Positions 18,359 through 28,573 of a DNA stretch of 64,000 nt are shown piece by piece. How positions within the stretch are numbered: the first letter of the stretch is position 1; each line of letters begins with the position of its first letter. This DNA comes from Indioceanicola profundi (GTDB lineage Bacteria; Pseudomonadota; Alphaproteobacteria; Azospirillales; Azospirillaceae). The notes under the pieces are model-generated. The model saw nothing but the letters and a program-made list of their open reading frames with translations. It had not been told where the DNA came from and ran no database searches. Made by a program: the position numbers and the translations under genes. The DNA is taken from positions 1,143,001-1,207,000 of the forward strand of contig NZ_CP030126.1 of the NCBI RefSeq assembly GCF_003568845.1, in the 5' to 3' direction.

Positions 18359-18387
18359 TTGGCGGCGAAGAACAAACACGGTACATT
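18359..18387 (+). promoter_or_regulatory. Candidate recA promoter overlapped by an SOS-box-like site
   Basis: TTGGCG (18359-18364) and TACATT (18382-18387) are separated by 17 bp, a good sigma-70-type arrangement. Within the spacer and reaching the -10 lies GAAC-AAACACG-GTAC (18370-18384), matching the alphaproteobacterial LexA pattern GAAC-N7-GAAC at 7 of 8 defined bases. A repressor there would block RNA polymerase, as expected for an SOS gene. Transcription would start near 18394, about 50 bp before the recA ATG. Confidence 0.5.
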
Positions 18388-18442
18388 CCATGCGAGTTGA
18401 ACACCCGCATGGCTCGTGCGAGAAGGAAGGGGAGACAGTCAC

Positions 18443-19519
18443 ATGTCGGCAGCTCCACTGCGTCTGGTTGAAACACCCATGGACAAACAAAAAGCCCTCG
18501 ACGCCGCCCTCGGCCAGATCGAACGTGCCTTCGGCAAGGGTTCGATCATGAAACTCGGCACGCGCGAGCTGCCGACCGAGGCTGACGTTATTTCATCCGG
18601 CTCGCTGGGCCTTGATATCGCGCTCGGCATTGGCGGTTTCCCCCGTGGCCGCATTATCGAGATCTACGGTCCGGAAAGCTCGGGCAAGACCACCTTGGCC
18701 CTGCACGCCATCGCGCAGGCCCAGAAGACCGGGGGCGTCTGCGCCTTCGTGGACGCGGAGCATGCGCTCGACCCGTCCTACGCCCGCAAGCTGGGCGTGG
18801 ACATCGACGAGCTGCTGATCTCCCAGCCCGATGCCGGTGAGCAGGCGCTGGAAATCGCCGACACGCTGGTCCGCTCCGGTGCCATCGACGTGCTGGTGAT
18901 CGACTCCGTGGCCGCACTGGTTCCGCGGGCCGAGCTGGAAGGCGAGATGGGCGACAGCCATGTCGGCCTGCATGCCCGCCTGATGAGCCAGGCGCTCCGC
19001 AAGCTGACCAGCTCGATCAGCAAGTCGAAGTGCATGGTCATCTTCATCAACCAGATCCGCCTGAAGATCGGCGTGATGTTCGGCAATCCGGAGACGACCA
19101 CGGGCGGCAACGCCCTGAAGTTCTACGCCTCCGTCCGTCTGGACATCCGCCGTATCGGCGCGATCAAGGACCGCGACACGGTGGTTGGCAATCAGACCCG
19201 CGTGAAGGTGGTGAAGAACAAGATGGCCCCGCCGTTCCGGGTGGTGGAGTTCGACATCATGTATGGCGAGGGTGTCTCCAAAGTGGGCGAGCTGCTCGAC
19301 CTCGGCATCCAGGCCGGCGTGGTGGAGAAGTCCGGCGCCTGGTTCTCCTATGATGGCACCCGCATCGGCCAGGGCCGCGAGAACGCCAAGACGTTCCTGC
19401 GGAACAACCCGGAAATTTCCGGCGCCATCGAGCAGAAGGTCCGGGCCAATGCCGGCATCGTCGCCGGCGCCATGATGGGCACCCCGGAAGCCGACGCCGA
19501 CGCTTCCAGCCCGGATTGA
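18443..19519 (+). CDS. recA: Recombinase RecA
   Basis: RecA forms filaments on single-stranded DNA, drives strand exchange and triggers LexA self-cleavage. The 358 residues contain Walker A (GPESSGKTT), Walker B ([17 protein letters not shown]), the L2-adjacent block ([20 protein letters not shown]) and the usual variable C-terminus. ATG 18443 follows AAGGAAGGGGAG at good spacing; a GTG at 18416 in frame would add nine unconserved residues. An intrinsic terminator follows directly, so recA is probably monocistronic. alaS lies downstream, a common alphaproteobacterial order. Confidence 0.98.
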   Translation: MSAAPLRLVETPMDKQKALDAALGQIERAFGKGSIMKLGTRELPTEADVISSGSLGLDIALGIGGFPRGRIIEIYGPESSGKTTLALHAIAQAQKTGGVCAFVDAEHALDPSYARKLGVDIDELLISQPDAGEQALEIADTLVRSGAIDVLVIDSVAALVPRAELEGEMGDSHVGLHARLMSQALRKLTSSISKSKCMVIFINQIRLKIGVMFGNPETTTGGNALKFYASVRLDIRRIGAIKDRDTVVGNQTRVKVVKNKMAPPFRVVEFDIMYGEGVSKVGELLDLGIQAGVVEKSGAWFSYDGTRIGQGRENAKTFLRNNPEISGAIEQKVRANAGIVAGAMMGTPEADADASSPD

Positions 19520-19531
19520 TCCGGCAGACCC

Positions 19532-19564
19532 AAACGCCCGGCCACATCGGCCGGGCGTTTTTCT
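19532..19564 (+). terminator. Intrinsic terminator of recA
   Basis: AAACGCCCGGCC (19532-19543) and GGCCGGGCGTTT (19549-19560) form a perfect 12-bp stem with the 5-nt loop ACATC, followed by TTCTTT. It begins 12 bp after the recA stop codon. Confidence 0.9.
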
Positions 19565-19726
19565 TTGCGCGGCGTGAGGATGGACGGCGCAGGCGCGCCC
19601 AGTCCGGTGCCGGTAATCATCATCCTCTGTCCCAGGGCGTGGACAGTCCCCATGTTGCCACGGTAGAACCTCCGTTCCTGCGACGCCCGTCGCATTTGCA
19701 TCAAGCTTCGGACCAGAGCCGGCATC

Positions 19727-22423
19727 ATGAGCAGCAAGAAGACCGCCAACGACATCCGCGCCACCTTCCTGGACTACTACAAGTCCCAAGGCCATGCCGT
19801 GGTGGACTCATCGCCGTTGGTGCCGCGCAACGACCCCACGCTGATGTTCACCAATGCCGGCATGGTGCAGTTCAAGAACGTCTTCACGGGGCAGGAGGTG
19901 CGGCCCTACAGCCGCGCCACGACTTCGCAGAAGTGCGTCCGCGCCGGCGGCAAGCATAACGACCTCGAAAATGTCGGCTACACCGCTCGGCACCACACCT
20001 TCTTCGAGATGCTGGGTAATTTCAGCTTCGGCGACTATTTCAAGGACGATGCGATCAAGTTCGCCTGGGACCTGATCACCAAGGAATTCGGCCTGCCGAA
20101 GGAGAAGCTGTGCGTCACCGTCTATCACACGGACGATGAGGCGGCGGCCATCTGGAAGAAAGTGGCCGGATTCGGCGACGACAAGATCATCCGCATTCCG
20201 ACCTCCGATAATTTCTGGATGATGGGCGACACCGGCCCCTGTGGCCCCTGTTCGGAGATCTTCTACGATCACGGCCCTCACATCGCCGGCGGCCCGCCGG
20301 GCAGCCCGGATGAGGATGGCGACCGTTTCGTCGAAATATGGAATCTCGTCTTCATGCAGTACGAGCAGGTGCCGGACGGGGAGGGCGGCTTCAAGCGCTT
20401 GAGCCTGCCGAAGCCCAGCATCGACACCGGCATGGGGCTGGAGCGGCTGACCGCCGTGCTCCAGGGGGTCCACGACAATTACGACACCGATCTTCTCCGT
20501 GCCCTGATTCTCGCCTCGGCCGATGCGACGGGCACGTCGCCGGACGGCCCGCATGCGGTGAGCCATCGGGTCATCGCCGACCACCTGCGCGCCTCCGCCT
20601 TCCTCATCGCAGACGGCGTCACGCCCTCCAAGGAGGGTCGCGGATACGTGCTGCGCCGGATCATGCGGCGCGCGATGCGCCATGCCCATATCCTGGGCGC
20701 CAAGGACCCGGTGATGCACCGGCTCGTTCCTGCCCTGGTGCGCGAGATGGGCGGTCACTATACCGAGCTGCAACGTGCCCAGCCGCTGATCACCGAGACC
20801 CTGCGGACGGAGGAAACCCGCTTCAAGGCTCTGCTGGACCGCGGGCTGAAGCTGCTGGCGGATGAGGAGGAGAAGCTCTCCCCCACCGACCCTCTGCCGG
20901 GCCAGGTGGCCTTCACGCTCTACGACACCTTCGGTTTCCCGCTGGACCTGACACAGGACGTGCTGCGCGCCAAGAAGCGCCCGGTGGATGTGGACGGCTT
21001 CAACGCCGCCATGGAGGAGCAGCGCCGCAAGGCGCGCGCCGCCTGGGCCGGTTCCGGCGAGGCCGCGACCGAAAAGGTGTGGTTCGAACTGAAGGAGGAG
21101 GTCGGCGCGACCGAGTTCCTGGGCTACGACACCGAGGTGGCGGAAGGTCAGGTCACGGCCATCCTGACGCCTGCTGGTGAGCGGCTGACCTCTGCCGCGG
21201 CTGGCACGGACGTGATCGTCGTCGTCAACCAGACCCCGTTCTACGGCGAATCGGGCGGGCAGGTCGGCGACAGCGGCGTCATGTTCTCGGGCGAGGGCAC
21301 CGAGGTCACTGTGCGCGACACCACCAAGAAGCTGGGGGCGGTCTTCGCCCATGCTGCAGCAGTGACCAAGGGTAACCTGTCCGTGGGCGACGTGGTGGAA
21401 ATGCGGGTGGACACCACCCGGCGCGCCGCCATCCGTGCCAACCACTCGGCCACGCACCTGTTGCATGAGGCGCTGCGCCGCCGCCTTGGCGAGCATGTGA
21501 CGCAGAAGGGCTCGCTCGTTGCGCCGGAGCGGCTGCGCTTCGACATCTCCCAGCCGAATCCATTGTCGGCCGAGGACATCCGCGCCGTGGAGGAGGCGGT
21601 GAACGCCCGTATCCTCGGCAATTCCGACGTGACGACCCGCCTGATGACCCCGGATGAAGCCATCGCGCTCGGCGCCATGGCGCTGTTCGGCGAGAAGTAC
21701 GGAGACGAAGTCCGCGTGGTCTCCATGGGCGGCATGGAGGAAGGCGCGAACAAGGAGTTCAGCGTCGAGCTCTGCGGCGGCACCCACGTTCGCCGTACCG
21801 GCGATATCGGCCTGTTCAAGATCGTGAACGAGGGCGCTGTCGCCGCCGGCATCCGCCGCATCGAGGCCCTGACCGGCCGCGGCGCGTTCGAATATCTGGA
21901 GGAGCAGGAAGCACGGCTGCAGCAGGCGGCGTCTGCCCTGAAGGTTCCGCCCGCCGAGGTTCCGGCCAAGGTAGCGAGCCTGGTGGAGGAGCGCCGCAAG
22001 CTGGAACGCGAGTTGGCCGACCTCCGCCGTCAGGTGGCGCTTGGCGGCGGCGGGACTGCTGCTGCTCCGGCTGCCAAGGATCTTGGCGGCGTGAAGTTCA
22101 TCGGACGAGTTGTTGCCGACCTGCCGGCCAAGGATCTGAAACCCTTCGCGGACGAGATGAAGAAGCAGGTCGGCTCCGGCGTGGTGACTGTGATCTCCGT
22201 CGCGGATGGAAAGGCGTCAATCGTCGTGGGGGTGACCGAGGACCTGACCAGCCGGATCAGCGCCGTCGATCTGGTCAAGGTCGGCGCTGCTGCCCTGGGC
22301 GGAAAGGGCGGCGGTGGCCGCCCTGACATGGCTCAGGCCGGCGGCCCGGATGGTGGCAAGGCCGACGACGCCGTGGCCGAGATCGAGACCGCTGTGAGTC
22401 AGGCCGTGGCAGCCGCGGCCTGA
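19727..22423 (+). CDS. alaS: Alanyl-tRNA synthetase
   Basis: AlaS charges tRNA-Ala and edits mischarged Ser and Gly. The 898 residues show the class II catalytic core with [20 protein letters not shown], the zinc-binding editing domain with [13 protein letters not shown] and [13 protein letters not shown], and a C-terminal oligomerisation/C-Ala domain ([33 protein letters not shown]). ATG 19727 opens [18 protein letters not shown], the usual start context. It is a full-length bacterial enzyme. Confidence 0.98.
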   Translation: MSSKKTANDIRATFLDYYKSQGHAVVDSSPLVPRNDPTLMFTNAGMVQFKNVFTGQEVRPYSRATTSQKCVRAGGKHNDLENVGYTARHHTFFEMLGNFSFGDYFKDDAIKFAWDLITKEFGLPKEKLCVTVYHTDDEAAAIWKKVAGFGDDKIIRIPTSDNFWMMGDTGPCGPCSEIFYDHGPHIAGGPPGSPDEDGDRFVEIWNLVFMQYEQVPDGEGGFKRLSLPKPSIDTGMGLERLTAVLQGVHDNYDTDLLRALILASADATGTSPDGPHAVSHRVIADHLRASAFLIADGVTPSKEGRGYVLRRIMRRAMRHAHILGAKDPVMHRLVPALVREMGGHYTELQRAQPLITETLRTEETRFKALLDRGLKLLADEEEKLSPTDPLPGQVAFTLYDTFGFPLDLTQDVLRAKKRPVDVDGFNAAMEEQRRKARAAWAGSGEAATEKVWFELKEEVGATEFLGYDTEVAEGQVTAILTPAGERLTSAAAGTDVIVVVNQTPFYGESGGQVGDSGVMFSGEGTEVTVRDTTKKLGAVFAHAAAVTKGNLSVGDVVEMRVDTTRRAAIRANHSATHLLHEALRRRLGEHVTQKGSLVAPERLRFDISQPNPLSAEDIRAVEEAVNARILGNSDVTTRLMTPDEAIALGAMALFGEKYGDEVRVVSMGGMEEGANKEFSVELCGGTHVRRTGDIGLFKIVNEGAVAAGIRRIEALTGRGAFEYLEEQEARLQQAASALKVPPAEVPAKVASLVEERRKLERELADLRRQVALGGGGTAAAPAAKDLGGVKFIGRVVADLPAKDLKPFADEMKKQVGSGVVTVISVADGKASIVVGVTEDLTSRISAVDLVKVGAAALGGKGGGGRPDMAQAGGPDGGKADDAVAEIETAVSQAVAAAA

Positions 22424-22516
22424 CGTGTTCCGCAGGTCGGGCCGAGCTTCAGGACGGCCCGGCATCCTCTCCGCAGGAACGTCGAGTTCTGCCCCACCCA
22501 CGACAAGGAAGTCAGC

Positions 22517-23365
22517 ATGGTTCGTTTCGAAGGCACCTCCTCCTACATCGCCACGGACGACCTGCGGGTAGCAGTGAATGCCGCGGTGACGTTGCAGCGG
22601 CCGCTGCTGGTAAAGGGGGAGCCGGGGACGGGCAAGACTGTGCTGGCGCAAGAGGTTGCGGCGGCGCTCGGCCGGCGACTGATCTCCTGGCACATCAAGT
22701 CCACCACCAAGGCCCAGCAGGGCCTGTACGAGTATGACGCCGTCTCCCGCCTACGCGACAGCCAGCTAGGGGATGAGCGGGTCAAGGACATCCGGAACTA
22801 CATCCGCAAAGGCAAGCTGTGGGAGGCGTTCGAGGCCGAGGATTCGCCTGTCCTGCTGATCGACGAGATCGATAAGGCCGATATCGAGTTCCCGAACGAC
22901 CTGCTGTTGGAACTCGACCGGATGGAGTTCTTCGTCTACGAGACGGGAGAGACTATCCGGGCGAAGCAGCGCCCGGTGGTCATCATCACCTCCAACAATG
23001 AGAAGGAGTTGCCGGACGCTTTCCTGCGCCGCTGCTTCTTCCACTATATCCGCTTCCCCGATGCCGACACGATGAGCCGCATCGTGAATGTGCATTTCCC
23101 CGACCTGAAGCAGGAGATGCTGCGCCAGGCGCTGACCATCTTCTATGAAGTCCGCGAGATACCGGGCTTGAAGAAGAAGCCCAGCACGTCGGAGCTGCTG
23201 GACTGGATCAAGCTGCTGCTGGTGGAGGATGTGGATGCCGCCACATTGCGCGACCGTGATCCCAAGAAGCTGATCCCGCCGCTGCACGGCGCCTTGCTGA
23301 AGAACGAGCAGGATGTGCATCTGTTCGAGCGTCTGGCGTTCCTGGCCCGGCGACAGGGCGGCTGA
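22517..23365 (+). CDS. MoxR-family AAA+ ATPase
   Basis: MoxR ATPases act as chaperones that mature metalloenzymes or assemble complexes, usually with a von Willebrand factor A (VWA) partner encoded next door. The 282-residue protein has Walker A (GEPGTGKTVL), Walker B (VLLIDEIDKAD), sensor 1 (VVIITSNNEKELPDAFLRRC) and the MoxR lid region (LKQEMLRQALTIFYEVREIP). It starts 93 bp after alaS. Here the next gene is a convergent DUF2243 gene and no VWA gene is in the vicinity, so the client is unknown. Confidence 0.88.
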   Translation: MVRFEGTSSYIATDDLRVAVNAAVTLQRPLLVKGEPGTGKTVLAQEVAAALGRRLISWHIKSTTKAQQGLYEYDAVSRLRDSQLGDERVKDIRNYIRKGKLWEAFEAEDSPVLLIDEIDKADIEFPNDLLLELDRMEFFVYETGETIRAKQRPVVIITSNNEKELPDAFLRRCFFHYIRFPDADTMSRIVNVHFPDLKQEMLRQALTIFYEVREIPGLKKKPSTSELLDWIKLLLVEDVDAATLRDRDPKKLIPPLHGALLKNEQDVHLFERLAFLARRQGG

Positions 23366-23371
23366 CCGTCC

Positions 23372-24178
23372 TCAGACGCGGGACCAGTTGAAGCAGCCGG
23401 CCGGCAGAATGCCGTTTCCGACCAGCAGCGCGCCGTGGCGGTAAAGGGTCAGTGGCGAGTGGTTTGGTCCCGGCTGAATCGCCCAGAGCTGACCCGACGG
23501 ATCATTCCAGACTACCCGACCATCCAGAGCGGCGGCGGCATGGAAGGCATCGGTGGGGCTGCTGCCCGGCCGGAACAGCACCATGACCGGGCCGCCATCG
23601 CCGGGCGGGAGTGCGGAAACGGCTCCGGCTCCGAGAATTATGGCGGCAATGACAGCAACTCTCGCCGCGTTCCGCCCCGGCCCGCCTTGACCATCCTCTT
23701 CGATGCCGCGAACACGGATCAGGATGCCGGCCGCAACCGCCGCCACACCGAACAGGAAGAACCAGATCAGATCCCACAGAAGGGGCGAGGAACTGTCCAT
23801 GCGGATGCGGTGGATGCCCAGCACCCAGTGGGACAGGATCGAATCCACGATATGCCAAGCCCCGAAGCCGATAAGGGCATTGGCGAACAGAAGCCGGTCG
23901 GTGCCGGGTACGGTTGTCAGTCGACGCGCCTGCCAGAGCAGCCAGAGGGCGGCTGCGACGATCACGTACATCAGCGCGTGGAAAAGCCCATCGGCCAGAA
24001 CCAGGGTACGCAGATCGCCGTTGGCTCCGTCCACGCCGCTCAACAGATGATGCCATTGCAGGATCTGGTGCAGCAGAATGCCGTCGAAGAATCCGCCGAG
24101 ACCGAAGCCCAGCATATAGCCCGCCCATTGGAAACGGCGAAGCTGGGAGGAAGCTGTACGGGATGGCGCGGTCGTCAT
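23372..24178 (-). CDS. DUF2243 multi-pass membrane protein
   Basis: The 268-residue protein has the DUF2243 signature (GFGLGGFFDGILLHQILQWH, then WHIVDSILSHWVLGIHRIR) with conserved histidines inside or beside predicted helices. About five membrane segments span residues 15-190. A C-terminal part of about 85 residues (VMVLFRPGSSPTDAFHAAAA, then VVWNDPSGQLWAIQPG) is soluble and extends past the typical domain end. The histidines suggest metal binding, but the family function is unknown. It converges on the MoxR gene with a 6-bp gap. Confidence 0.83.
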   Translation of the reverse strand: MTTAPSRTASSQLRRFQWAGYMLGFGLGGFFDGILLHQILQWHHLLSGVDGANGDLRTLVLADGLFHALMYVIVAAALWLLWQARRLTTVPGTDRLLFANALIGFGAWHIVDSILSHWVLGIHRIRMDSSSPLLWDLIWFFLFGVAAVAAGILIRVRGIEEDGQGGPGRNAARVAVIAAIILGAGAVSALPPGDGGPVMVLFRPGSSPTDAFHAAAALDGRVVWNDPSGQLWAIQPGPNHSPLTLYRHGALLVGNGILPAGCFNWSRV

Positions 24179-24246
24179 GCGGCTGCTCGTTCCTGCGGCC
24201 CGAAGGGCACCACAGGTTCAATGGCCGCGGGTTCAGCGAGGTTCCG

Positions 24247-25104
24247 TCAGACGGCAGTGCCGATAACCAGGGGCCAAGCGGCCCGGCAGCGCTCCGAGAA
24301 GACGCGCAGATGCCCGATGGCACGCACGCCGGCATCTGCCGGGGCGATTACCTGGTGCCGGACATCAGCATGGGGATAGAAGGCGGCAAGGTCGCGGACC
24401 ACGGGCGGCGGGATCATGGGATCGTCCAGCACGCCAATGAGCCGCACCTTGCAGGTGACCCGCGCCGGATCGGGATTCGGCAGGGTCTTGCCCCAGTCCA
24501 CCCGGTAGAAGCGCCGGGACGTGCACCAGCGACGCCATTGCCAATAGACATTGGCCGGCAGGTCAGTCCCCATGCCCAGCAGCCTGCCGGGCATGTACCC
24601 CATGATCCTGGTCAGAAGCGGGCCGGCCAGGAACCAGAAGGCCAGTACCTGAGGCAGAAATCCCCGCGGATGGCGGCGCCAATAGGCTGGGCCGGACCCG
24701 ACGGCAATCATTTCCCGCACCCTACCGGCCTGGCTGTGGAACGGCAGGAACATTCCGCCCAGCGAATGGCCGATCACTTCAACCGGGAGGTCCGGGAACT
24801 CATGGCAGATGAAGTCCAGGGCGGCATTCTGATCCACCACTCCCCAATCGCCCATTGTGGCGCGGGCAGCACGCACGGGTCCGCGGGCGGAGTGGCCGCT
24901 GTCGCGATAGTCGTAGATCAGCACAGCCGCCTGCTTAGTGTCCGCGACCCAACGGGCGAACCGGGCGTAATAGTCCCGCGGCACGCCTGTCGCCCCGTGC
25001 AGGACGATGGCAACCGCCGGCTCAGCATCCGGAAGAAGCAGCCGCCCGGCGAGCAGCCTTCCATCGGGGCAGGGGACATCTACAGGGCAGTCAGTCTCGG
25101 TCAT
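24247..25104 (-). CDS. Alpha/beta hydrolase
   Basis: The 285-residue protein follows the serine aminopeptidase/esterase type of alpha/beta hydrolase. It has the oxyanion region VAIVLHGATGVPRDYYARFA, the nucleophile elbow VIGHSLGGMFLPFHS, a likely acid residue in LIGVLDDPMIPP and a late His in AIGHLRVFS. No signal peptide is visible, so it is probably cytoplasmic. Substrate unknown. It lies 68 bp upstream of the DUF2243 gene on the same strand and may be co-transcribed with it. Confidence 0.82.
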   Translation of the reverse strand: MTETDCPVDVPCPDGRLLAGRLLLPDAEPAVAIVLHGATGVPRDYYARFARWVADTKQAAVLIYDYRDSGHSARGPVRAARATMGDWGVVDQNAALDFICHEFPDLPVEVIGHSLGGMFLPFHSQAGRVREMIAVGSGPAYWRRHPRGFLPQVLAFWFLAGPLLTRIMGYMPGRLLGMGTDLPANVYWQWRRWCTSRRFYRVDWGKTLPNPDPARVTCKVRLIGVLDDPMIPPPVVRDLAAFYPHADVRHQVIAPADAGVRAIGHLRVFSERCRAAWPLVIGTAV

Positions 25105-25196
25105 CGTCTTGGTCCAGCCATGGGCGGACCATTAAAACACGAACGGTCGTTCTATCAAGGTCCGCTTGGCAGGACGTGGAGGGGTACAGAGCTGCT

Positions 25197-26471
25197 CTAC
25201 AGCAGGTCGCGCAGTCGGTACCACATCATGGCCAGGACCAGGGCCGGAGTCTTCAGCGGGCCCGGACCGGGGAAAGGAGCATGGGGAATGCGGGCGAAGA
25301 CGTCGAAGCGTTCGGCCTGTCCGGCCACTGCTTCGGCCAGGATGCGTCCGCACACGGCTGTAAGCGCCACGCCATGACCGCTGTAGCCCTGGGCGAACAA
25401 TGTAGTGTCGCTGATCCGGCCAAGATGGGGCGTGCGGTTCATGGTGATGGCGACATGGCCACCCCAGCAGAAATCCACAGCGGCATCGCGGAGCTGCGGG
25501 AACACCTTTATCATGGTGCTGCGCAGGGACCGCTTCAGGTCCGGCCGGTCCAGGCCGGAATAGCTGACTCCGCCGCCGAACAGCATGCGATGATCCTTTG
25601 ACCGGCGGAAATAGTTCAGCACGAAATTCACATCGGCAACCGCATATCCGGGCGGGATCAATGAGGTGGCCAGATTCTCTCCCAGGACTTCCGTCGCGAT
25701 CATGTAGGTCGCGACGGGCATGATCCGTTGGCGGAGTTTCGGCACCAGCCCGCCGAGATAGGCGTTCCCGGCGAGCACCAGGAACTTCGCCCTGACCCGC
25801 CCGCGATCCGTCTGGGCCCAGGGCTCGGCTCCCGTATCAACGCGGGTGACCTTGGACTCCTCATGGATCACGACCCCCAGGCTCTCCGCCGCGCGGCCAA
25901 GACCGATGGCGTAGTTCAGGGGATGGAGCTGCCCGCTCCCCTCATCCACCAGCCCGCCGACATAGGTCGGGCTGTCCACCAGAGACCTGATTTCCTCCCG
26001 CGGGATCAGCCGGGTGCGATCGTAGCCGAGCCCCTGCAACTCCTCCTGCCATAGCCGCAACTCATCCATGTGACGCGGCTTGATGCCGGCCAGCAGATAG
26101 CCCCAACGCAGGTCGCAATCGATGTCGAAGCGGTCCACCAGCCCGGCGACGATGCCCTTGGCCTCTTCGCTCATTTCCCACAGGTGGCGGGCGTCATCCT
26201 CGCCGACCCACCGCTTCAGCGTGTCGACAGGCTTGTTGTACCCGGTGATGAGCTGTCCGCCATTACGTCCCGACGCTCCCCAGCCGACCCGTTCCGCCTC
26301 CAGCACCACGACCTTGTAGCCGCGTTCAGCCAGATGAATGGCGGTGATCAGCCCGGTATAGCCTGCGCCGACGATGCAGACATCCGCCTCCACATTCCCC
26401 GCCAGCGGAGGACGTGCAGGTGATTCGTTGGCCGTGGCGGCATACCAGGAGGGAGCATGGGGCTTAGGCAT
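25197..26471 (-). CDS. puuB: Gamma-glutamylputrescine oxidase-like FAD oxidoreductase
   Basis: PuuB oxidises gamma-glutamylputrescine to gamma-glutamyl-gamma-aminobutyraldehyde, releasing ammonia and H2O2. The 424-residue DAO-family protein has the N-terminal FAD motif ADVCIVGAGYTGLITAIHLA, then VGWGASGRNGGQLITGYNKP, and the C-terminal FAD-contact segment TLFAQGYSGHGVALTAVCGR. These match the PuuB/OrdL group. ATG 26471 opens MPKPHAPSWYAATAN, the typical start of this group; upstream in-frame codons are not conserved. It lies in the polyamine locus beside two PuuA-like genes, which supports the function over other amine oxidases. Confidence 0.85.
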   Translation of the reverse strand: MPKPHAPSWYAATANESPARPPLAGNVEADVCIVGAGYTGLITAIHLAERGYKVVVLEAERVGWGASGRNGGQLITGYNKPVDTLKRWVGEDDARHLWEMSEEAKGIVAGLVDRFDIDCDLRWGYLLAGIKPRHMDELRLWQEELQGLGYDRTRLIPREEIRSLVDSPTYVGGLVDEGSGQLHPLNYAIGLGRAAESLGVVIHEESKVTRVDTGAEPWAQTDRGRVRAKFLVLAGNAYLGGLVPKLRQRIMPVATYMIATEVLGENLATSLIPPGYAVADVNFVLNYFRRSKDHRMLFGGGVSYSGLDRPDLKRSLRSTMIKVFPQLRDAAVDFCWGGHVAITMNRTPHLGRISDTTLFAQGYSGHGVALTAVCGRILAEAVAGQAERFDVFARIPHAPFPGPGPLKTPALVLAMMWYRLRDLL

Positions 26472-26578
26472 GGGGCGGTTCCGTCGGTCGCAAGGAGCAA
26501 TGGGCGAACTGCGGCGGAGCGGGGTCCGGCATCCCGCCGCGATCCCGCGTCCAGTCAACGCCGGACGCGTCGAGCGGC

Positions 26579-27145
26579 CTAGGTTTTGCCTTGGCGCACG
26601 CGGGCGCGGCGGGTGGGGCTGTCCGTTGTGTCCTTGAGCATCCGCTCCGCCCGGCGGGCCTGGCTTGCGGCCAGGGTGAAGTCCTTCGCCATGCGGGCAT
26701 AGATCCGGCTGGTGTCCAGCCCTTCACGCCGCTGCGCCGGCTCCCAGTTCGGGTCCAGCATGCGGAACCGCAGGCTCTGGGCCTTGCGGGCAGCCAATGC
26801 GGCCAGCGGACCATAGGGCGGGGCGAGCTTCTCCAGCTTGCGGGTGTCGCCCTGGAACCGGAACGGCAGGTCGAAGTTCAACCGCTCAACCTCGAACGGC
26901 GCATCGGGCGTGCCGGAGGTCTGATCCTGGAGGGTGCGGGCGGTGGCGGACGCCGCTTCAAGGTTCACTGCCAGGGCATGGATGTCGGCCAGATGCCCCA
27001 GCGCCTCCGTATCCTCCAGCTTTCGGCCCTTGCCGCGTCGGGAAACGGTCCAGCGGAAGCTGACGAAGATGCGCAGCGCCAGATAGACGGCCGCGGCGAT
27101 GATCACACCGATGATAACGGTGTTGTTCGAGAAGAGGTCGAGCAT
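26579..27145 (-). CDS. Membrane-anchored hypothetical protein
   Basis: The 188-residue product has one N-terminal membrane helix (TVIIGVIIAAAVYLALRIFV) and a basic, helical soluble part (ALGHLADIHALAVNLEAASA, ARKAQSLRFRMLDPNWEPAQ) that ends in a strongly basic tail (RRARVRQGKT). I do not recognise a family. The inside-positive pattern after the helix places the bulk in the cytoplasm. It sits between puuB and a puuA paralogue on the same strand, so it may be co-transcribed, but no polyamine link is visible in the sequence. Start taken at ATG 27145. Confidence 0.7.
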   Translation of the reverse strand: MLDLFSNNTVIIGVIIAAAVYLALRIFVSFRWTVSRRGKGRKLEDTEALGHLADIHALAVNLEAASATARTLQDQTSGTPDAPFEVERLNFDLPFRFQGDTRKLEKLAPPYGPLAALAARKAQSLRFRMLDPNWEPAQRREGLDTSRIYARMAKDFTLAASQARRAERMLKDTTDSPTRRARVRQGKT

Positions 27146-27202
27146 GCGGGGCAGAGTGCCCCAGCCCGGCCGGCGGGGCAAGCCGGCCGGGCGGCATGGC
27201 CG

Positions 27203-28573
27203 TCAGGACGAACGGAGGTACCAGGCATATTCCAGCGGGGTCACCACCGCAGCGAACTTGTCCCGCTCCGCCAGCTTGGTGATCCGGTAGACATCCACGA
27301 ATTCGTCCCCGAACCACCGGCGCAGGACGCTGGATTGTCCGAATAGCTCCAAAGCCGATTCCCAGGTAGCGGGCAGCTTCGGCGCCGAGGCTGTATAGGC
27401 GTTCCCTTCCGTAGCCGGGCCGGGATCGGCCTTGCTGTCGAGGCCGTGCAGCAATCCAGCCAGTAGACCCGCGACGACCAGATAGGGATTCGCGTCGGCC
27501 CCGGCGATCCGGTACTCCACCCGCCGCGACTCCGGCGGGCCGGCGGGAATGCGGAGCGGGGCGGTGCGGTTGTTGACGCCCCAGGTGACCACCGTGGGGG
27601 CGTAGCTGCCGACCTGGAAACGCCGCCAGCTATTGGCCCCCGGTGCAGCAAGCGCCATGGAGGCGGGCAGGGTCTCCGCCAGTCCGCCGATGCAGTGTCG
27701 GAGCGCTTCGCTACCCTCCGGCGCCTCGGCGGCGAAGATGTTGCGGCCGTCGGAGTCCAGCACGCTCATATGCACATGCATGCCGCTGCTGGCCTGATCG
27801 GTATAGGGTTTGGCCATGAAGGTGGCCTCGAAGCCGTGGCGCTGCGCCACCGACTTTACCACCCGCTTGAAGAGCACGGCATCGTCCGTGGCCTTCAGCG
27901 CATCGGCCACATGGTGCAGTGTGATCTCGTACTGGCCGGGACCGTATTCAGCGATGGCCGTGCCGGCAGGGATGCCCTGGGCACGGGCCATCGCGGTGAT
28001 GTCGTCCAGCACCGCCTCGAAATCCTCGAGTTCGGCAAGGCCATAGACCTGCGTGCGATCCTGCGGCAGGCCGCTGCGCGGGCTCACCGGCGGGCGCGGC
28101 GGCTCATCCGATCCGCGGCCACCGGCCAGCAGATAGAATTCAAGTTCCACCGCGATAACCGGAGTGAGACCGCGATCCGCCAGCTCGCCGACCAGCCTCT
28201 CCACCAGCGAGCGTGGGGCGAGCGGGTAGGGGCTTCCGTCCGGGCTGCGCATGGTGAGCATCATCTGCCCCAGGGGCCGGGCTGCCCAGGGTACCGGCGC
28301 CAGCGTTCCGGGAACCGGCATGCAGGTCTGGTCCGGCACGCCCCGCTCGATGGACATGCCGGTCTCCTCGATCGTCTCGCCCGTGATGTCCACGGCGAAG
28401 GTGCAGCCGGGCAGGGCCACCCCGTCCGTCATGACCTTGCCCAGTTCATCCACGGGAACCCGTTTGCCCCTGAACACGCCGCACAGGTCAGGCAGCAGCA
28501 CATCCACCGCCGTGATGTCGGGGTGCCGGGTCAGGAAATCCTGGATTTCGCGGGATACAGGGTGTTCGGTCAT
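27203..28573 (-). CDS. puuA: Glutamine synthetase-family protein (gamma-glutamylpolyamine synthetase-like, paralogue 1)
   Basis: PuuA-type enzymes use ATP to join glutamate to putrescine or another polyamine. The 456 residues retain the glutamine synthetase active-site elements: VIAVELEFYLLAGG, EYGPGQYEITL, SGMHVHMSVLDSDGRN, then NSWRRFQVGSYAPT and RRVEYRIAGADANPYL. The adenylylation loop of GlnA is absent, as in the GlnA-type III/PuuA group. Start at ATG 28573. It diverges from a second paralogue at 28822, and the two differ considerably, suggesting distinct amine substrates. Confidence 0.85.
   Translation of the reverse strand: MTEHPVSREIQDFLTRHPDITAVDVLLPDLCGVFRGKRVPVDELGKVMTDGVALPGCTFAVDITGETIEETGMSIERGVPDQTCMPVPGTLAPVPWAARPLGQMMLTMRSPDGSPYPLAPRSLVERLVGELADRGLTPVIAVELEFYLLAGGRGSDEPPRPPVSPRSGLPQDRTQVYGLAELEDFEAVLDDITAMARAQGIPAGTAIAEYGPGQYEITLHHVADALKATDDAVLFKRVVKSVAQRHGFEATFMAKPYTDQASSGMHVHMSVLDSDGRNIFAAEAPEGSEALRHCIGGLAETLPASMALAAPGANSWRRFQVGSYAPTVVTWGVNNRTAPLRIPAGPPESRRVEYRIAGADANPYLVVAGLLAGLLHGLDSKADPGPATEGNAYTASAPKLPATWESALELFGQSSVLRRWFGDEFVDVYRITKLAERDKFAAVVTPLEYAWYLRSS

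Larger units (their letters stand above)
18024..18442. other. Divergent intergenic region upstream of recA
   Basis: About 420 bases without a supportable gene lie between the secreted-protein gene and recA. The right third holds the recA control region described separately. The left two thirds are GC-rich, with several C-runs and short open frames on both strands, and I see no clear element in them. Confidence 0.5.

Noticed and set aside
19565-19726. T-box or attenuator before alaS
   Set aside because: No T-box sequence or leader peptide with alanine runs is visible, and the region is short.
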